13,112 bases of DNA, from the NCBI GenBank assembly GCA_027415455.1, contig DAIBSV010000042.1, forward strand, positions 1 through 13,112. The letters are read 5' to 3'. Shown piece after piece: positions 1 to 7,007 of this stretch; the first letter of the stretch is position 1, and each line of letters starts with the position of its first letter. Under the pieces are notes generated by a model. It was not told where the DNA came from, searched no databases, and worked only from the letters and a program-made list of their open reading frames with translations. A program made the translations under genes and the position numbers. Source of the stretch: Nitrospirota bacterium (GTDB lineage Bacteria > Nitrospirota_A > Leptospirillia > Leptospirillales > Leptospirillaceae).

Positions 1-62
1 AACGTCCGGACAGGATCCGGCGTGGTCCAGGGGATCTCCCACAAGCACTGTCGGCTTCTCCA

Positions 63-168
63 GCGGGCCGACGGGTACGGATATTCACAGATGGCACAGA
101 AAGGAGAAGCGGGAGCGGCGCTATCCCTCCCCGGCATGAATGCCGGGGTCTCCCGCGCAATTGGATGA
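63..168 (+). repeat. Structured repeat, copy A
   Basis: About 106 bp closely matching copy B (3731-3838) from GCGGGCCGA through GGGTACGGATATT to GCGCAATTGG-TGA; copy C near 9200 shares only the core. The fold has an outer stem GCGGGAG (109-115) with CTCCCGC (150-156), the conserved single-stranded word GGCGCTATCCC (117-127), and an inner hairpin CCCCGGC (129-135) with GCCGGGG (142-148). It ends 13 bases before the start codon at 182, with the strong ribosome site AAGGAGG in between. The layout resembles the right-end hairpin or guide-RNA scaffold of IS200/IS605 elements, but no transposase gene is nearby; a cis-regulatory RNA is the alternative. The strand is chosen by the direction of the downstream gene. 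Confidence 0.75.
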
Positions 169-181
169 CAAGGAGGGTGGG

Positions 182-466
182 ATGAGAATTCGAGCGATCA
201 AACAGCGAAAAAACGACACGGTACAACGGGTGGGACGCAAAACGGATGCCGAAAAACGGGTGGATCCCTTTGGCGGTCGGGATCCGCAGGTCGAATATCA
301 GAAAGCCCTGGCACGAGGGGAATATTCCGGGGCCCAGTTCTGGTACATGCAGTTGAAGAAGGTTCCTCCGCACATCCAGTCGGCCCTTCTGGGTGTCATG
401 TATACCGACGCCGAACACCAGGCACAGACCATCGGCCACCGAAGAGCGGTCAAGGCCGGCGCATGA
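182..466 (+). CDS. Small basic hypothetical protein
   Basis: A 94-residue protein starting MRIRAIKQRK. The ATG at 182 is preferred over an in-frame ATG at 140 because AAGGAGGGTGGG lies directly before it and because 140 falls inside the hairpin of repeat A. It has no signal peptide, membrane segment or cysteine. The first 30 residues are very basic and the rest looks helical, with an aromatic stretch (AQFWYMQL) at about 51-58. I do not recognise a family. The stop codon overlaps the next start as ATGA (463-466), so it is probably translationally coupled to the pepsin-like lipoprotein. Its existence is well supported by the ribosome site and the coupling; its function is unknown. Confidence 0.7.
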   Translation: MRIRAIKQRKNDTVQRVGRKTDAEKRVDPFGGRDPQVEYQKALARGEYSGAQFWYMQLKKVPPHIQSALLGVMYTDAEHQAQTIGHRRAVKAGA

Positions 467-1626
467 CACGGCGCTCGCAACGATTGTTGGCCGCGATAGC
501 GCTTGTCGCCGCCCTGGCCGGGTGCGATAACGTGAGCGGGTCCGGAAACTCTCCCTCCACATCGACGGGGGCCCCCCTGGCGGCCAACAGCGTTCAGGTG
601 ACGGTGGGGCCGATGTCGGTCTGCGACAGCCAGAACGATTATCCGAACGAACCATGCACCTCTGTCACGGTCTGTCTCCCGGGAACGACGACATGCCAGA
701 CGGTCTCGGACATTCTTGTCGACACGGGATCGTTCGGTCTCCGTCTTTTTTCCTCCGTCCTGTCGCTTCCGAACGTGACGCCGACGTCCGGGACGGGAGA
801 GTGCTCCTACTTCGGGTCGATGACGACATGGGGCCCGGTCACGAACCTGGACGTCACGATCGCCCAGGAGACGACAACACAAAGCATTCCGGTCCAGCTG
901 ATCGATCCGACGTTTGAAAACCAGTACGACAGTTCGGGCAACGGCGTTTCCGGCGGCGATGTCTGTGGCTCCGGGAGCGTGGCGGCGACGCCGTCATCCC
1001 AGGAACTCAACGGCATTCTGGGAATTGGCCAGGCGGTCACGGACGGTCAGTACTACTACGACTGTTCCGGGGGAAGCTGCACGCAGGTCTACCCCCAGGA
1101 AGTCGAGAATCCCGTTGCGGAAATGCCGGTGGACAATAACGGCGTCGTCTTGAGCCTTCCAGGCATCGGAAGCCAGGGGGCCCCCTCCGTCACGGGAACG
1201 CTGACGCTGGGCATCGGCACGCAGTCGGACAATACGCCGGGCAGCGTGACGGTCTATCAGGCGGAATCGTCGGATTCCATCGGAACGACCTTCAATGGAA
1301 CGTCCTATACGGGTTTTCTGGACTCCGGAACCAACGATTATGCGGTGCCGGGCACGTGGAGCACGTGTAGCGGATGGTTCTGTCCAAGCTCGACCCAGAC
1401 GGCCACGCTCGGAATCACCTCCGCCAGCGGCCAGACGGGAAGCTACCAGATCCAGATTGCCGATGCGAACACTCTCTTTGCAACGAACAATGCGGCATTC
1501 AACGATCTTGGCGCCCCGAATTCGGAGGATGACCTGGGCCTGCCGTTTTTCTTCGGACGAACGGTGTATGTGGGGATTTCAGGCCGGAGCACGAGCATCG
1601 GTTCGGGTCCGTTTTGGGCGTTCTAG
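463..1626 (+). CDS. DUF3443-type lipoprotein, pepsin-like fold
   Basis: 387 residues. The N-terminus is a lipoprotein signal with the lipobox LAGC, lipid cysteine at C21, then a Ser/Gly/Thr-rich linker to about residue 42. The body carries two aspartic-protease-like motifs: ILVDTGS (84-90) and FLDSGT (285-290). Between them is GILGIG (184-189), like the GILGLG strand of pepsins, then LTLGIG (247-252), and LGLPFFFGRTVYVG near the C-terminus, like the pepsin end strand. This two-lobe order fits DUF3443, a family I recall pairing with DUF2844, whose likely member is the next gene. Both aspartates (D87, D287) are present, so peptidase activity is possible but inferred. Eleven cysteines lie after the lipid cysteine, suggesting disulfides outside the cytoplasm. 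It is coupled to the upstream small gene by an ATGA overlap. Confidence 0.85.
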   Translation: MTRRSQRLLAAIALVAALAGCDNVSGSGNSPSTSTGAPLAANSVQVTVGPMSVCDSQNDYPNEPCTSVTVCLPGTTTCQTVSDILVDTGSFGLRLFSSVLSLPNVTPTSGTGECSYFGSMTTWGPVTNLDVTIAQETTTQSIPVQLIDPTFENQYDSSGNGVSGGDVCGSGSVAATPSSQELNGILGIGQAVTDGQYYYDCSGGSCTQVYPQEVENPVAEMPVDNNGVVLSLPGIGSQGAPSVTGTLTLGIGTQSDNTPGSVTVYQAESSDSIGTTFNGTSYTGFLDSGTNDYAVPGTWSTCSGWFCPSSTQTATLGITSASGQTGSYQIQIADANTLFATNNAAFNDLGAPNSEDDLGLPFFFGRTVYVGISGRSTSIGSGPFWAF

Positions 1627-1628
1627 CC

Positions 1629-1654
1629 GTCGATGGGTGCATGCACCCATCGAC
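1629..1654. promoter_or_regulatory. Perfect 26-bp palindrome between two genes
   Basis: GTCGATGGGTGCA is followed directly by its exact reverse complement, with no spacer, three bases after the stop of the DUF3443-type gene and 15 bases before the next start codon. It could fold as a hairpin, but no T-run follows; the next bases are AGAAAGGGGAAAAA, which is the ribosome site of the next gene. A dimer-binding operator, an RNA processing or stability stem, or a weak terminator are all possible; the sequence does not decide between them. Confidence 0.6.
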
Positions 1655-1668
1655 AGAAAGGGGAAAAA

Positions 1669-2124
1669 ATGCGCATGGGCATCCAGGCCTTTTTAAGGGG
1701 GGGACTCGTCCTTCTTCTTGCGCCTCATCTCGCATTGGCGGCCCTGGGACAAGCTCCGTCGGAGCATCCCTATCGGGGGACGACATCGGGAACGATCTCC
1801 CGGGTGATCCCCCATGGCCCCTATACGGAGCATCGGACGGCAACGGGGAGGAGCGTTGTCCGTGAATTCGAGTCGAACGGCATCGTGTTTGCCGTGTCGT
1901 GGTCGGGAAACCGACCGCCGGACATGAGGAAGATCACGGGAAAGTTTCAGGAAGAATACCGGGAACTGATCGGACAAGTCTGGAAAGGGGGGAGGAGGAC
2001 GGACCTCGAGGGAGGAACGGAGAATCTCGTGGTCAAGACAGGAGGACACATGGGGGACATCCATGGACTGATCTACGTTCCCTCTCTTCTTCCGTCCGGG
2101 GTCGATCCGAACACCTTGCCATAG
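1669..2124 (+). CDS. Secreted DUF2844-type protein
   Basis: 151 residues from the ATG at 1669, chosen because AGAAAGGGGA lies just before it; an in-frame ATG at 1633 lies inside the palindrome. A Sec signal peptide is clear: MRMGIQAFLR, then a GGLVLLLAPHLALA core, with likely cleavage after LALA (residue 24). The mature part contains GIVFAVSWSGNRPPDM (71-86), which matches the conserved centre of DUF2844 proteins as I know them (FAVSW-x-GP-x-x-PD). The function of that family is not established. It lies 42 bp downstream of the DUF3443-type gene, a pairing that recurs in other bacteria and suggests the two exported proteins work together. There are no cysteines in the mature part. Confidence 0.8.
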   Translation: MRMGIQAFLRGGLVLLLAPHLALAALGQAPSEHPYRGTTSGTISRVIPHGPYTEHRTATGRSVVREFESNGIVFAVSWSGNRPPDMRKITGKFQEEYRELIGQVWKGGRRTDLEGGTENLVVKTGGHMGDIHGLIYVPSLLPSGVDPNTLP

Positions 2125-2206
2125 CCATCGGACATTCCATGACGAGCGACAGAAATCGCGGTACGATCCAAAGGAACGAGTTTTTGGAAAGGAGGGAACG
2201 GGAAAT

Positions 2207-3676
2207 ATGTGGTTTTTTCAAACGATGACAGGTAGATGGTTGATTTCTGGCGGGCTTTTGGCCGGATGGTACGCCTGGTCTCCCTTTTTCCTCCCGTCGC
2301 GCTATCCGGTGGAAAGCCAGTCAGGGACGACCTTCATGCCATCGATGACGCAGTGGACGACGTGGCTTGTCGGGAACGATCGGACAAGCCGGGAATTTCA
2401 CGCCTGGCTTGCGGCAGCTCATCCGGGTCTGATGCACACCTATGCCGCCATGGCCGTTTTGGCGGCCGCCGGTCCCTTCCTCCCGGGCGTTGTCCGAAAG
2501 ATCTCGGACAGCGCCGCCAAAAGCCGGCGCGAGGCGGAAGAGCGAAAGCGGACTGCGACGTCGTCTCGTCCCGCCCGGGCGAGCTCATCGACGGCAACGG
2601 CAGAACCGGAGAATCACACGGAGGGGGCGACAGAGGAGAAATCCGAAAAAGAGCTTCCGAAACCTCCTCCGATCATGGAGTTGCGGGTGGCGAACGGGGT
2701 GCCGGTGCCGAACGTCTTTGGTCCGGACGCCCTTTTGGAGCGGTGGGCGAATTCGACGGACGCCGAGCGGGAAACGCCCGCCTTCACCGCCATCATCAAA
2801 TCCCGAACAAAAAACCACTATGCCATGCCTCCGGTCGATCCCAAAGAGATCGAGAAGCTCAAGGAATCCTTTCCAAACTTTGTGGATGTGTTGGACTTCA
2901 TTGCGGGATATTGCGCGGTGGGCAAGATCAGCGAGACGGGCATCATGGCGCTCCAGCCCTTGTTGCTAGTGGGGCCCCCGGGCGTCGGAAAGACGGAACT
3001 CATCTACAGCTTGGCCGAGATGCTGGGCGTTCCGGCCGAGGTGGTGGGACTGGGGGGAAACTCCGGGGGAGCCATGGTCCTGGGCGGGATGAATTCCGGA
3101 TGGAAGGGATCCTCCCCGGGACGGGTGGCGAGCGTGCTGGCCAAGGGAATCGCCAATCCTCTTTTTCTGCTGGACGAGCTCGACAAGGTCCCGACCTCCA
3201 ATACCAACGTCAGCAATCTGACGGATTATCTTCTGGGGGCGCTGGAAAAGACATCCGCCCGAAAGATGATGGACGAATTCCTGGGCCCGACGGTCCTGTT
3301 CGATGCGACACGCGTCATGTGGGTGGCTTCGGCGAACGAGGCCACGAAGATCCCGGAGCCTTTGTTGACGCGTTTCCAGATTTTTAATGTCGACAATATC
3401 CCGCCGGAAAAGATGCCGCCGGTGATCCGCAGCATTGCGAAAAAACTCCTCAAGGAGCTGGGGGTGGCCTCGAGTATCGATGTGGATATGACCAACGGGG
3501 CCATCGACCGCCTCGCGGTGATGACGCCCAGGGAGATCAAGCGCATCGTCAAAAACGTGGTTCTCGCGGCGGTGCGGGAGTCGGGCAAGAACGGCATGAC
3601 AAAAACGACCGTGTTGATCGATGCCGAATCGGTGGACAAACAAGTCAACCACCCCGCCGTGAATGGTGGAGCTTGA
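2207..3676 (+). CDS. Membrane-anchored Lon-like AAA+ ATPase
   Basis: 489 residues. Two probable membrane segments lie at about 10-29 and 74-95, followed by a charged, Ser/Ala/Glu-rich linker to about 155. The AAA+ module follows: Walker A GPPGVGKT (256-263), Walker B LFLLDELDKV (319-328), sensor 1 at N377 in ASANEA, a probable arginine finger at R389 in PLLTRF, and a sensor-2-like TPREIKRIV (440-448). The wording around these motifs resembles the ATPase module of Lon, but the protein ends soon after the lid domain and has no Ser-Lys protease domain. It could be a remodelling ATPase for an envelope or appendage complex; that role is inferred from position only. The start is backed by AAAGGAGG about 11 bases upstream; an in-frame ATG at 2225 would cut into the first membrane segment. 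Confidence 0.85.
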   Translation: MWFFQTMTGRWLISGGLLAGWYAWSPFFLPSRYPVESQSGTTFMPSMTQWTTWLVGNDRTSREFHAWLAAAHPGLMHTYAAMAVLAAAGPFLPGVVRKISDSAAKSRREAEERKRTATSSRPARASSSTATAEPENHTEGATEEKSEKELPKPPPIMELRVANGVPVPNVFGPDALLERWANSTDAERETPAFTAIIKSRTKNHYAMPPVDPKEIEKLKESFPNFVDVLDFIAGYCAVGKISETGIMALQPLLLVGPPGVGKTELIYSLAEMLGVPAEVVGLGGNSGGAMVLGGMNSGWKGSSPGRVASVLAKGIANPLFLLDELDKVPTSNTNVSNLTDYLLGALEKTSARKMMDEFLGPTVLFDATRVMWVASANEATKIPEPLLTRFQIFNVDNIPPEKMPPVIRSIAKKLLKELGVASSIDVDMTNGAIDRLAVMTPREIKRIVKNVVLAAVRESGKNGMTKTTVLIDAESVDKQVNHPAVNGGA

Positions 3677-3710
3677 AAGGAGGTTCGACAGGCTCGAGTT
3701 GACCAGGTGA

Positions 3711-3728
3711 AGCGGGTTCAAACCCGCT
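3711..3728. other. Short hairpin at the edge of repeat copy B
   Basis: AGCGGGTT-CA-AACCCGCT forms an 8-bp perfect stem 34 bases after the stop of the AAA+ gene and directly before repeat copy B. No T-run follows, so it is not a convincing intrinsic terminator. The loop resembles a tRNA T-arm (GGTTCAAACC), but no acceptor or anticodon arm can be built around it. Confidence 0.45.
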
Positions 3729-3730
3729 AC

Positions 3731-3838
3731 GCGGGCCGAAGGGTACGGATATTGACAGAGAGCCAAACAGAAAGGAATGCGGGAACGGCGCTATCCCTCC
3801 CCGGCATTCCTGCCGGGGTTTCCCGCGCAATTGGGTGA
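3731..3838 (+). repeat. Structured repeat, copy B
   Basis: 108 bp, nearly identical to copy A at both flanks. The outer stem is GCGGGAA (3779-3785) with TTCCCGC (3820-3826), the core word GGCGCTATCCC is at 3787-3797, and the inner hairpin is CCCCGGCA (3799-3806) with TGCCGGGG (3811-3818). Compared with copy A, the last outer pair changes from G-C to A-T, so pairing is kept although the bases differ; the inner loop changes from ATGAAT to TTCC. It sits 28 bases upstream of the GGDEF-EAL gene. Confidence 0.75.
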
Positions 3839-3866
3839 AGGAGAACGTGTTTAACGCGGGAGAAAT

Positions 3867-5657
3867 ATGCGAAGTCTCATCGACAAAACAGAAAAAATCG
3901 AAAACATTCTTCTTGATCGCTTGATTGACGCCACAGGGAGATCGAAAGCGTGGGAGGAGGCCGTCGATGGAGTTCTGACGGCTCTCAATGACATTGTGGA
4001 TGTTCCGTTCGTGCTGCATGCGGAAATGTTGGCGGGAAGCTCCTTAGATGTGGAGGTGGTCTGGCGCAGAAGACCCGAGGCGTCTGATCAGGAGCGGATT
4101 GAACGGAGAATTCTGGAGCAGCTGATCGATGTCAGGCGGTTGGACGAAGGAGAGAGGGTCGAGATACGATCGCGAGTCATCAATGTCGAAGAGCCGGAAG
4201 CGGAGATCGCATTTGACACTCTCGTCATACGGACGGAGTTCATCCGGCACTCCAACAAGAGTCGGGGATTTGTGGGGCTGGCCTTCCCGGAAGAGAACCC
4301 TCAGAAAGAGAGGAGGATCGAGACGCGCTCCGCTAAAAAAATTCTCGAGGTTCTGGAAGCGCTCAGGGTTGTCTGCGGAAACTCGCGCAAGGCGGAGTAT
4401 TCGGAAAAAAGCGATCCGCTGACGAACATGCCGAATCAGAGGATGTTTTGGGAGCTGCTCGATTACGAGGTGGGGAGAAGTGAGCGCCATTCGGGATGTT
4501 TTTCAATTCTCTTCTTTGACTTGGACAATTTCAGGCACATCAATGAAGCCTTCGGGATCGAAGAAGCGAACCGATATCTGACAGCGTATGCGACGTTGCT
4601 GTCGGACCTCATGAATCAGGGAGAGATGGTGGCCCGATACGGCGGGGATGAATTCGTCATGATCCTCCCGGGAAAAGAACGGCAGGAAGCCGAAGAAGTC
4701 GCCAGCAAAATCCTGGGGCGGACGACGACGTTCAGCGTCCAGGGCAAAGAGGGGAAGGGGGACATGCGGACATCGGTTTCGATCGGGATGTCCACCTTCC
4801 CGGTTCATGCCCGATCGTCCCGCGACCTTTTCATGATCGCCGAAAACACCATGAGGCGGGCCAAACAGCTCGGCAAAAACAACATCACGGTTCCCAACAA
4901 GGACGATGTGGCCGACGTGTACCGCTCTCACAGCGAAAAGATCCTCATCATTCAGAAAGCGGTCTCTGAAAAAACCGTCGAACCCTATTTCCAGCCCATC
5001 GCCACGACGAGCGATCCCACGCCGATCGCATACGAAGTGCTGATGCGCATCCCGTTCGAGGGGCGCATCATCCCCGCCAACGAGGTGATCGATGCGGCCG
5101 AGGGCAGCGGAATCGTCTCGCAACTTGATCTGATTGTCATGGAAAAGGCTTTCGCAAAGGTCATTGAAAAAGGATTCGACGGGAAGCTCTTCCTGAATAT
5201 GTCCCCCAAATCCATGCTTCTGGCGCCGCATGTGTCCAACATCAAGGCGATGCTGAGAAATTCAAAAATCAATCCAAAAAATGTTGTCTTTGAAATCACG
5301 GAACGGGAGACCATCCGCAATGCCGCCGTTCTGGAAAAATTTGTCAGGGAAATGAAAACGCTGGGCGTGGGCATCGCACTGGACGACTTCGGGTCCGGGT
5401 TTTCATCCCTGGTGTCACTCAAGCTTTTCCCTGTGGACTACATCAAGATAGAGGGCAGTTTTATCCAGGAATTGACCAACAAGGCCACGATCGACAAGGC
5501 CATCGTCGCCAGTATCGCGACACTGGCGAGGGAAACGGGAATCCACGTGATCGCCGAAGCGGTGGAATCTCGGGAAATTATGGAGATCGTCCACGACATC
5601 GGAATCCGCTACGTCCAGGGATGGTTTATCGGTAAACCGGAAAAAGAGATGAGCTAG
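3867..5657 (+). CDS. GGDEF-EAL cyclic di-GMP enzyme
   Basis: 596 residues, no membrane segment, so cytoplasmic. Residues 1-175 form an unassigned, possibly GAF-like sensor region. The GGDEF domain (about 180-345) has FFDLDNF (216-222) and an intact GGDEF (259-263); there is no RxxD inhibitory site before it. The EAL domain (about 372-592) reads EVL instead of EAL (390-392) but keeps the catalytic-type residues: N444 in NMSP, E476 and E479 in EITE, DDFGSG (506-511), K527, E564 in AEAVES, and Q584. Either synthesis or hydrolysis of c-di-GMP, or both, is possible. It lies 5 bp before a second GGDEF gene and 1.3 kb before a PilT-like gene, suggesting control of pili. The ATG at 3867 has a modest ribosome site (GGGAGA); a stronger AAGGAGA at 3838-3844 precedes a 25-codon GTG frame that overlaps this start. 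Confidence 0.92.
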   Translation: MRSLIDKTEKIENILLDRLIDATGRSKAWEEAVDGVLTALNDIVDVPFVLHAEMLAGSSLDVEVVWRRRPEASDQERIERRILEQLIDVRRLDEGERVEIRSRVINVEEPEAEIAFDTLVIRTEFIRHSNKSRGFVGLAFPEENPQKERRIETRSAKKILEVLEALRVVCGNSRKAEYSEKSDPLTNMPNQRMFWELLDYEVGRSERHSGCFSILFFDLDNFRHINEAFGIEEANRYLTAYATLLSDLMNQGEMVARYGGDEFVMILPGKERQEAEEVASKILGRTTTFSVQGKEGKGDMRTSVSIGMSTFPVHARSSRDLFMIAENTMRRAKQLGKNNITVPNKDDVADVYRSHSEKILIIQKAVSEKTVEPYFQPIATTSDPTPIAYEVLMRIPFEGRIIPANEVIDAAEGSGIVSQLDLIVMEKAFAKVIEKGFDGKLFLNMSPKSMLLAPHVSNIKAMLRNSKINPKNVVFEITERETIRNAAVLEKFVREMKTLGVGIALDDFGSGFSSLVSLKLFPVDYIKIEGSFIQELTNKATIDKAIVASIATLARETGIHVIAEAVESREIMEIVHDIGIRYVQGWFIGKPEKEMS

Positions 5658-5662
5658 TTGCC

Positions 5663-6727
5663 ATGGGGCCCATTATTCCACTGTTTGTCGAGGGTGTTGT
5701 TCTTCTCGGAGTTGTTGCAGTCTCCGTCCGGTGGTCTGCCAGGAGAGAGCGGGAAAGGATTCTCTCCCGTTTGAAAATGATGGGAACGGACGCGGGACAT
5801 GGGGCTCCGGAAAATCAGGAAGAGCGCATGTTACGGCGAGTCCTCGAGAGTCGGGAGATGGAGGCGAAAAACGAAAGATCCTTCCTCAAAACGAGGATAA
5901 AGATCGCGGAGATTTCCTCACAGATCTCCTGTCTCGAGATCAGCGACTGCTTGACGGAGGCGGAAAAAATCCTGAAAACGGCGTTTGGCGACAAGGGAAA
6001 AGAGATTGCAGTCATGCCTTACAAGAACTTTGTCAGGGAATCGAGGCCATCGGAGGAGTACTGTCTTGTGCCGATCGAAAGGGATAACCAGAAGGTGGCG
6101 ATGATCGTGGCGCCGCGATGGGCCGAGGAACAACGAACGCTTTCGCTTTTGGAGGATGCGGCGGGACGGATAGGGAAGCTCTTGGGGCAGATGCAGACCA
6201 TTGAACGGCTCACAAACGAATCGATCCGTGACCCCATGACGGGCATTTACAACAGACGGTATCTGGAGGAATTTTACCAGCATGTTCAGGGGCTGATCAC
6301 GAATCGAGGTCTCTATCATACGTTTATCGTGCTCGATATCGATCATTTCAAAAAAATTAACGATGTCCATGGGCACCTGACCGGCGACGAAATCATAAAG
6401 AATATCGCAACATTGATCACTCGAAACATCAGGGTGGGAGACGATCTGCCAGTCAGGCTGGGAGGGGAGGAATTCGGGATCGTGGTCGCATCGTCCGTCA
6501 CCAATGCGTACTGGATCTCAGAAAAAATCCGGCAAAAAGTCGCCGGGGCCACTCATCTGGTCAATGGATCCTCGATTCACTATACAGTCTCGATCGGCAT
6601 TGCGCCCATCATGATAGGAAAGACTTTGTCGGAGACCATCAAGGAGGCCGATGATGCACTCTACCGAGCCAAACGGGCAGGAAGAAACCGCACGATTGTC
6701 GCCAGAACGGAAGACGAATCCTGGTAG
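5663..6727 (+). CDS. Membrane-anchored GGDEF diguanylate cyclase
   Basis: 354 residues. One membrane segment lies at about 4-22 and is followed by basic residues, so most of the protein is cytoplasmic. A coiled-coil-like region spans about 50-85, then an unassigned region to about 180 that may be a degenerate GAF. The GGDEF domain (about 185-347) has DPMTGIYNRRY (190-200), LDIDHFKKIND (224-234), GHLTGDE (237-243) and an intact GGEEF (267-271). An RxxD-like RVGD (257-260) sits before it, but one residue farther away than in the usual product-inhibition site. It should make c-di-GMP from two GTP. The start codon lies five bases after the stop of the GGDEF-EAL gene, so the two are almost certainly one operon. 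Confidence 0.92.
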   Translation: MGPIIPLFVEGVVLLGVVAVSVRWSARRERERILSRLKMMGTDAGHGAPENQEERMLRRVLESREMEAKNERSFLKTRIKIAEISSQISCLEISDCLTEAEKILKTAFGDKGKEIAVMPYKNFVRESRPSEEYCLVPIERDNQKVAMIVAPRWAEEQRTLSLLEDAAGRIGKLLGQMQTIERLTNESIRDPMTGIYNRRYLEEFYQHVQGLITNRGLYHTFIVLDIDHFKKINDVHGHLTGDEIIKNIATLITRNIRVGDDLPVRLGGEEFGIVVASSVTNAYWISEKIRQKVAGATHLVNGSSIHYTVSIGIAPIMIGKTLSETIKEADDALYRAKRAGRNRTIVARTEDESW

Positions 6728-6767
6728 CCGAACGACCCCCCCAACTTGGAATGCTTGTGGAAAAGCA

Positions 6768-6776
6768 TGTGGATAA
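6768..6776 (-). promoter_or_regulatory. DnaA-box match
   Basis: TGTGGATAA is the exact reverse complement of the classical DnaA box TTATCCACA. A one-mismatch version, TGTGGAAAA, lies 12 bases upstream (6756-6764). One exact nonamer is a modest coincidence in 13 kb; the nearby second one makes it slightly more interesting. There is no replication initiator gene in the window. Confidence 0.3.
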
Positions 6777-6993
6777 CACGCTGAAAATGTAAGATGGGAG
6801 CCGACAGGACCCAGAATGACCAAAATTTGGACAGGGCTATGGTCAAACAAAAAAGACCCTGTTCGGACAGACAAGGGGGAGATCGGACACTTTCTCTCAA
6901 AAAACGGTAACAAAAAATAAGTATTCATGAGTTTTTAACGGAGAGTCGGACAAAACGCCGGACAGGTGTCTCTCCATGATAGGATCGTACGTT

Positions 6994-7001
6994 AAAGGAG
7001 G
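6994..7001 (+). promoter_or_regulatory. Strong ribosome site fixing a TTG start
   Basis: AAAGGAGG ends six bases before the TTG at 7008. No in-frame ATG or GTG lies near it, so this site supports TTG as the real initiation codon of the PilT-like gene. Confidence 0.75.
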
Positions 7002-7007
7002 TGGAGT

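Larger units (their letters stand above)
6728..7007 (+). promoter_or_regulatory. Repeat-rich intergenic region before PilT-like gene
   Basis: 280 bases with no gene, noticeably A-rich in its second half. The word GGACA occurs five times in the same direction, starting at 6829, 6865, 6885, 6948 and 6960; three are preceded by TC (TCGGACA). ACAGGG (6831-6836) can pair with CCCTGT (6857-6862) around an A-rich loop. An ATGCTT/AAGCAT inverted repeat lies at about 6751-6768, beside a DnaA-box match. The promoter of the PilT-like and pilin genes probably lies here, and the GGACA words are candidate binding sites. I cannot place -35 and -10 boxes with confidence. Confidence 0.5.

Noticed and set aside
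1..168. Open frame from the left edge ending at TGA 166-168, reading HKHCRLLQRADGYGY then ALSLPGMNAGVSRAIG.
   Set aside because: Its second half is the hairpin of repeat A, and copy B has a stop in the aligned frame after AEGYGY. It may be the remnant of an element's coding end, but I cannot assign it, so it is not listed as a gene.
2140..2228. 29-codon frame from ATG 2140 overlapping the AAA+ start.
   Set aside because: No ribosome site precedes it, and it contains the ribosome site of the AAA+ gene; likely incidental.
3711..3740. tRNA-like T-arm around GGTTCAAACC.
   Set aside because: Stem pairing does not fit a seven-base T-loop, and there are no D, anticodon or acceptor arms nearby.
2966..3766. 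266-codon open frame antisense to the AAA+ gene.
   Set aside because: Shadow of a confidently identified gene; no ribosome site or sensible protein features.
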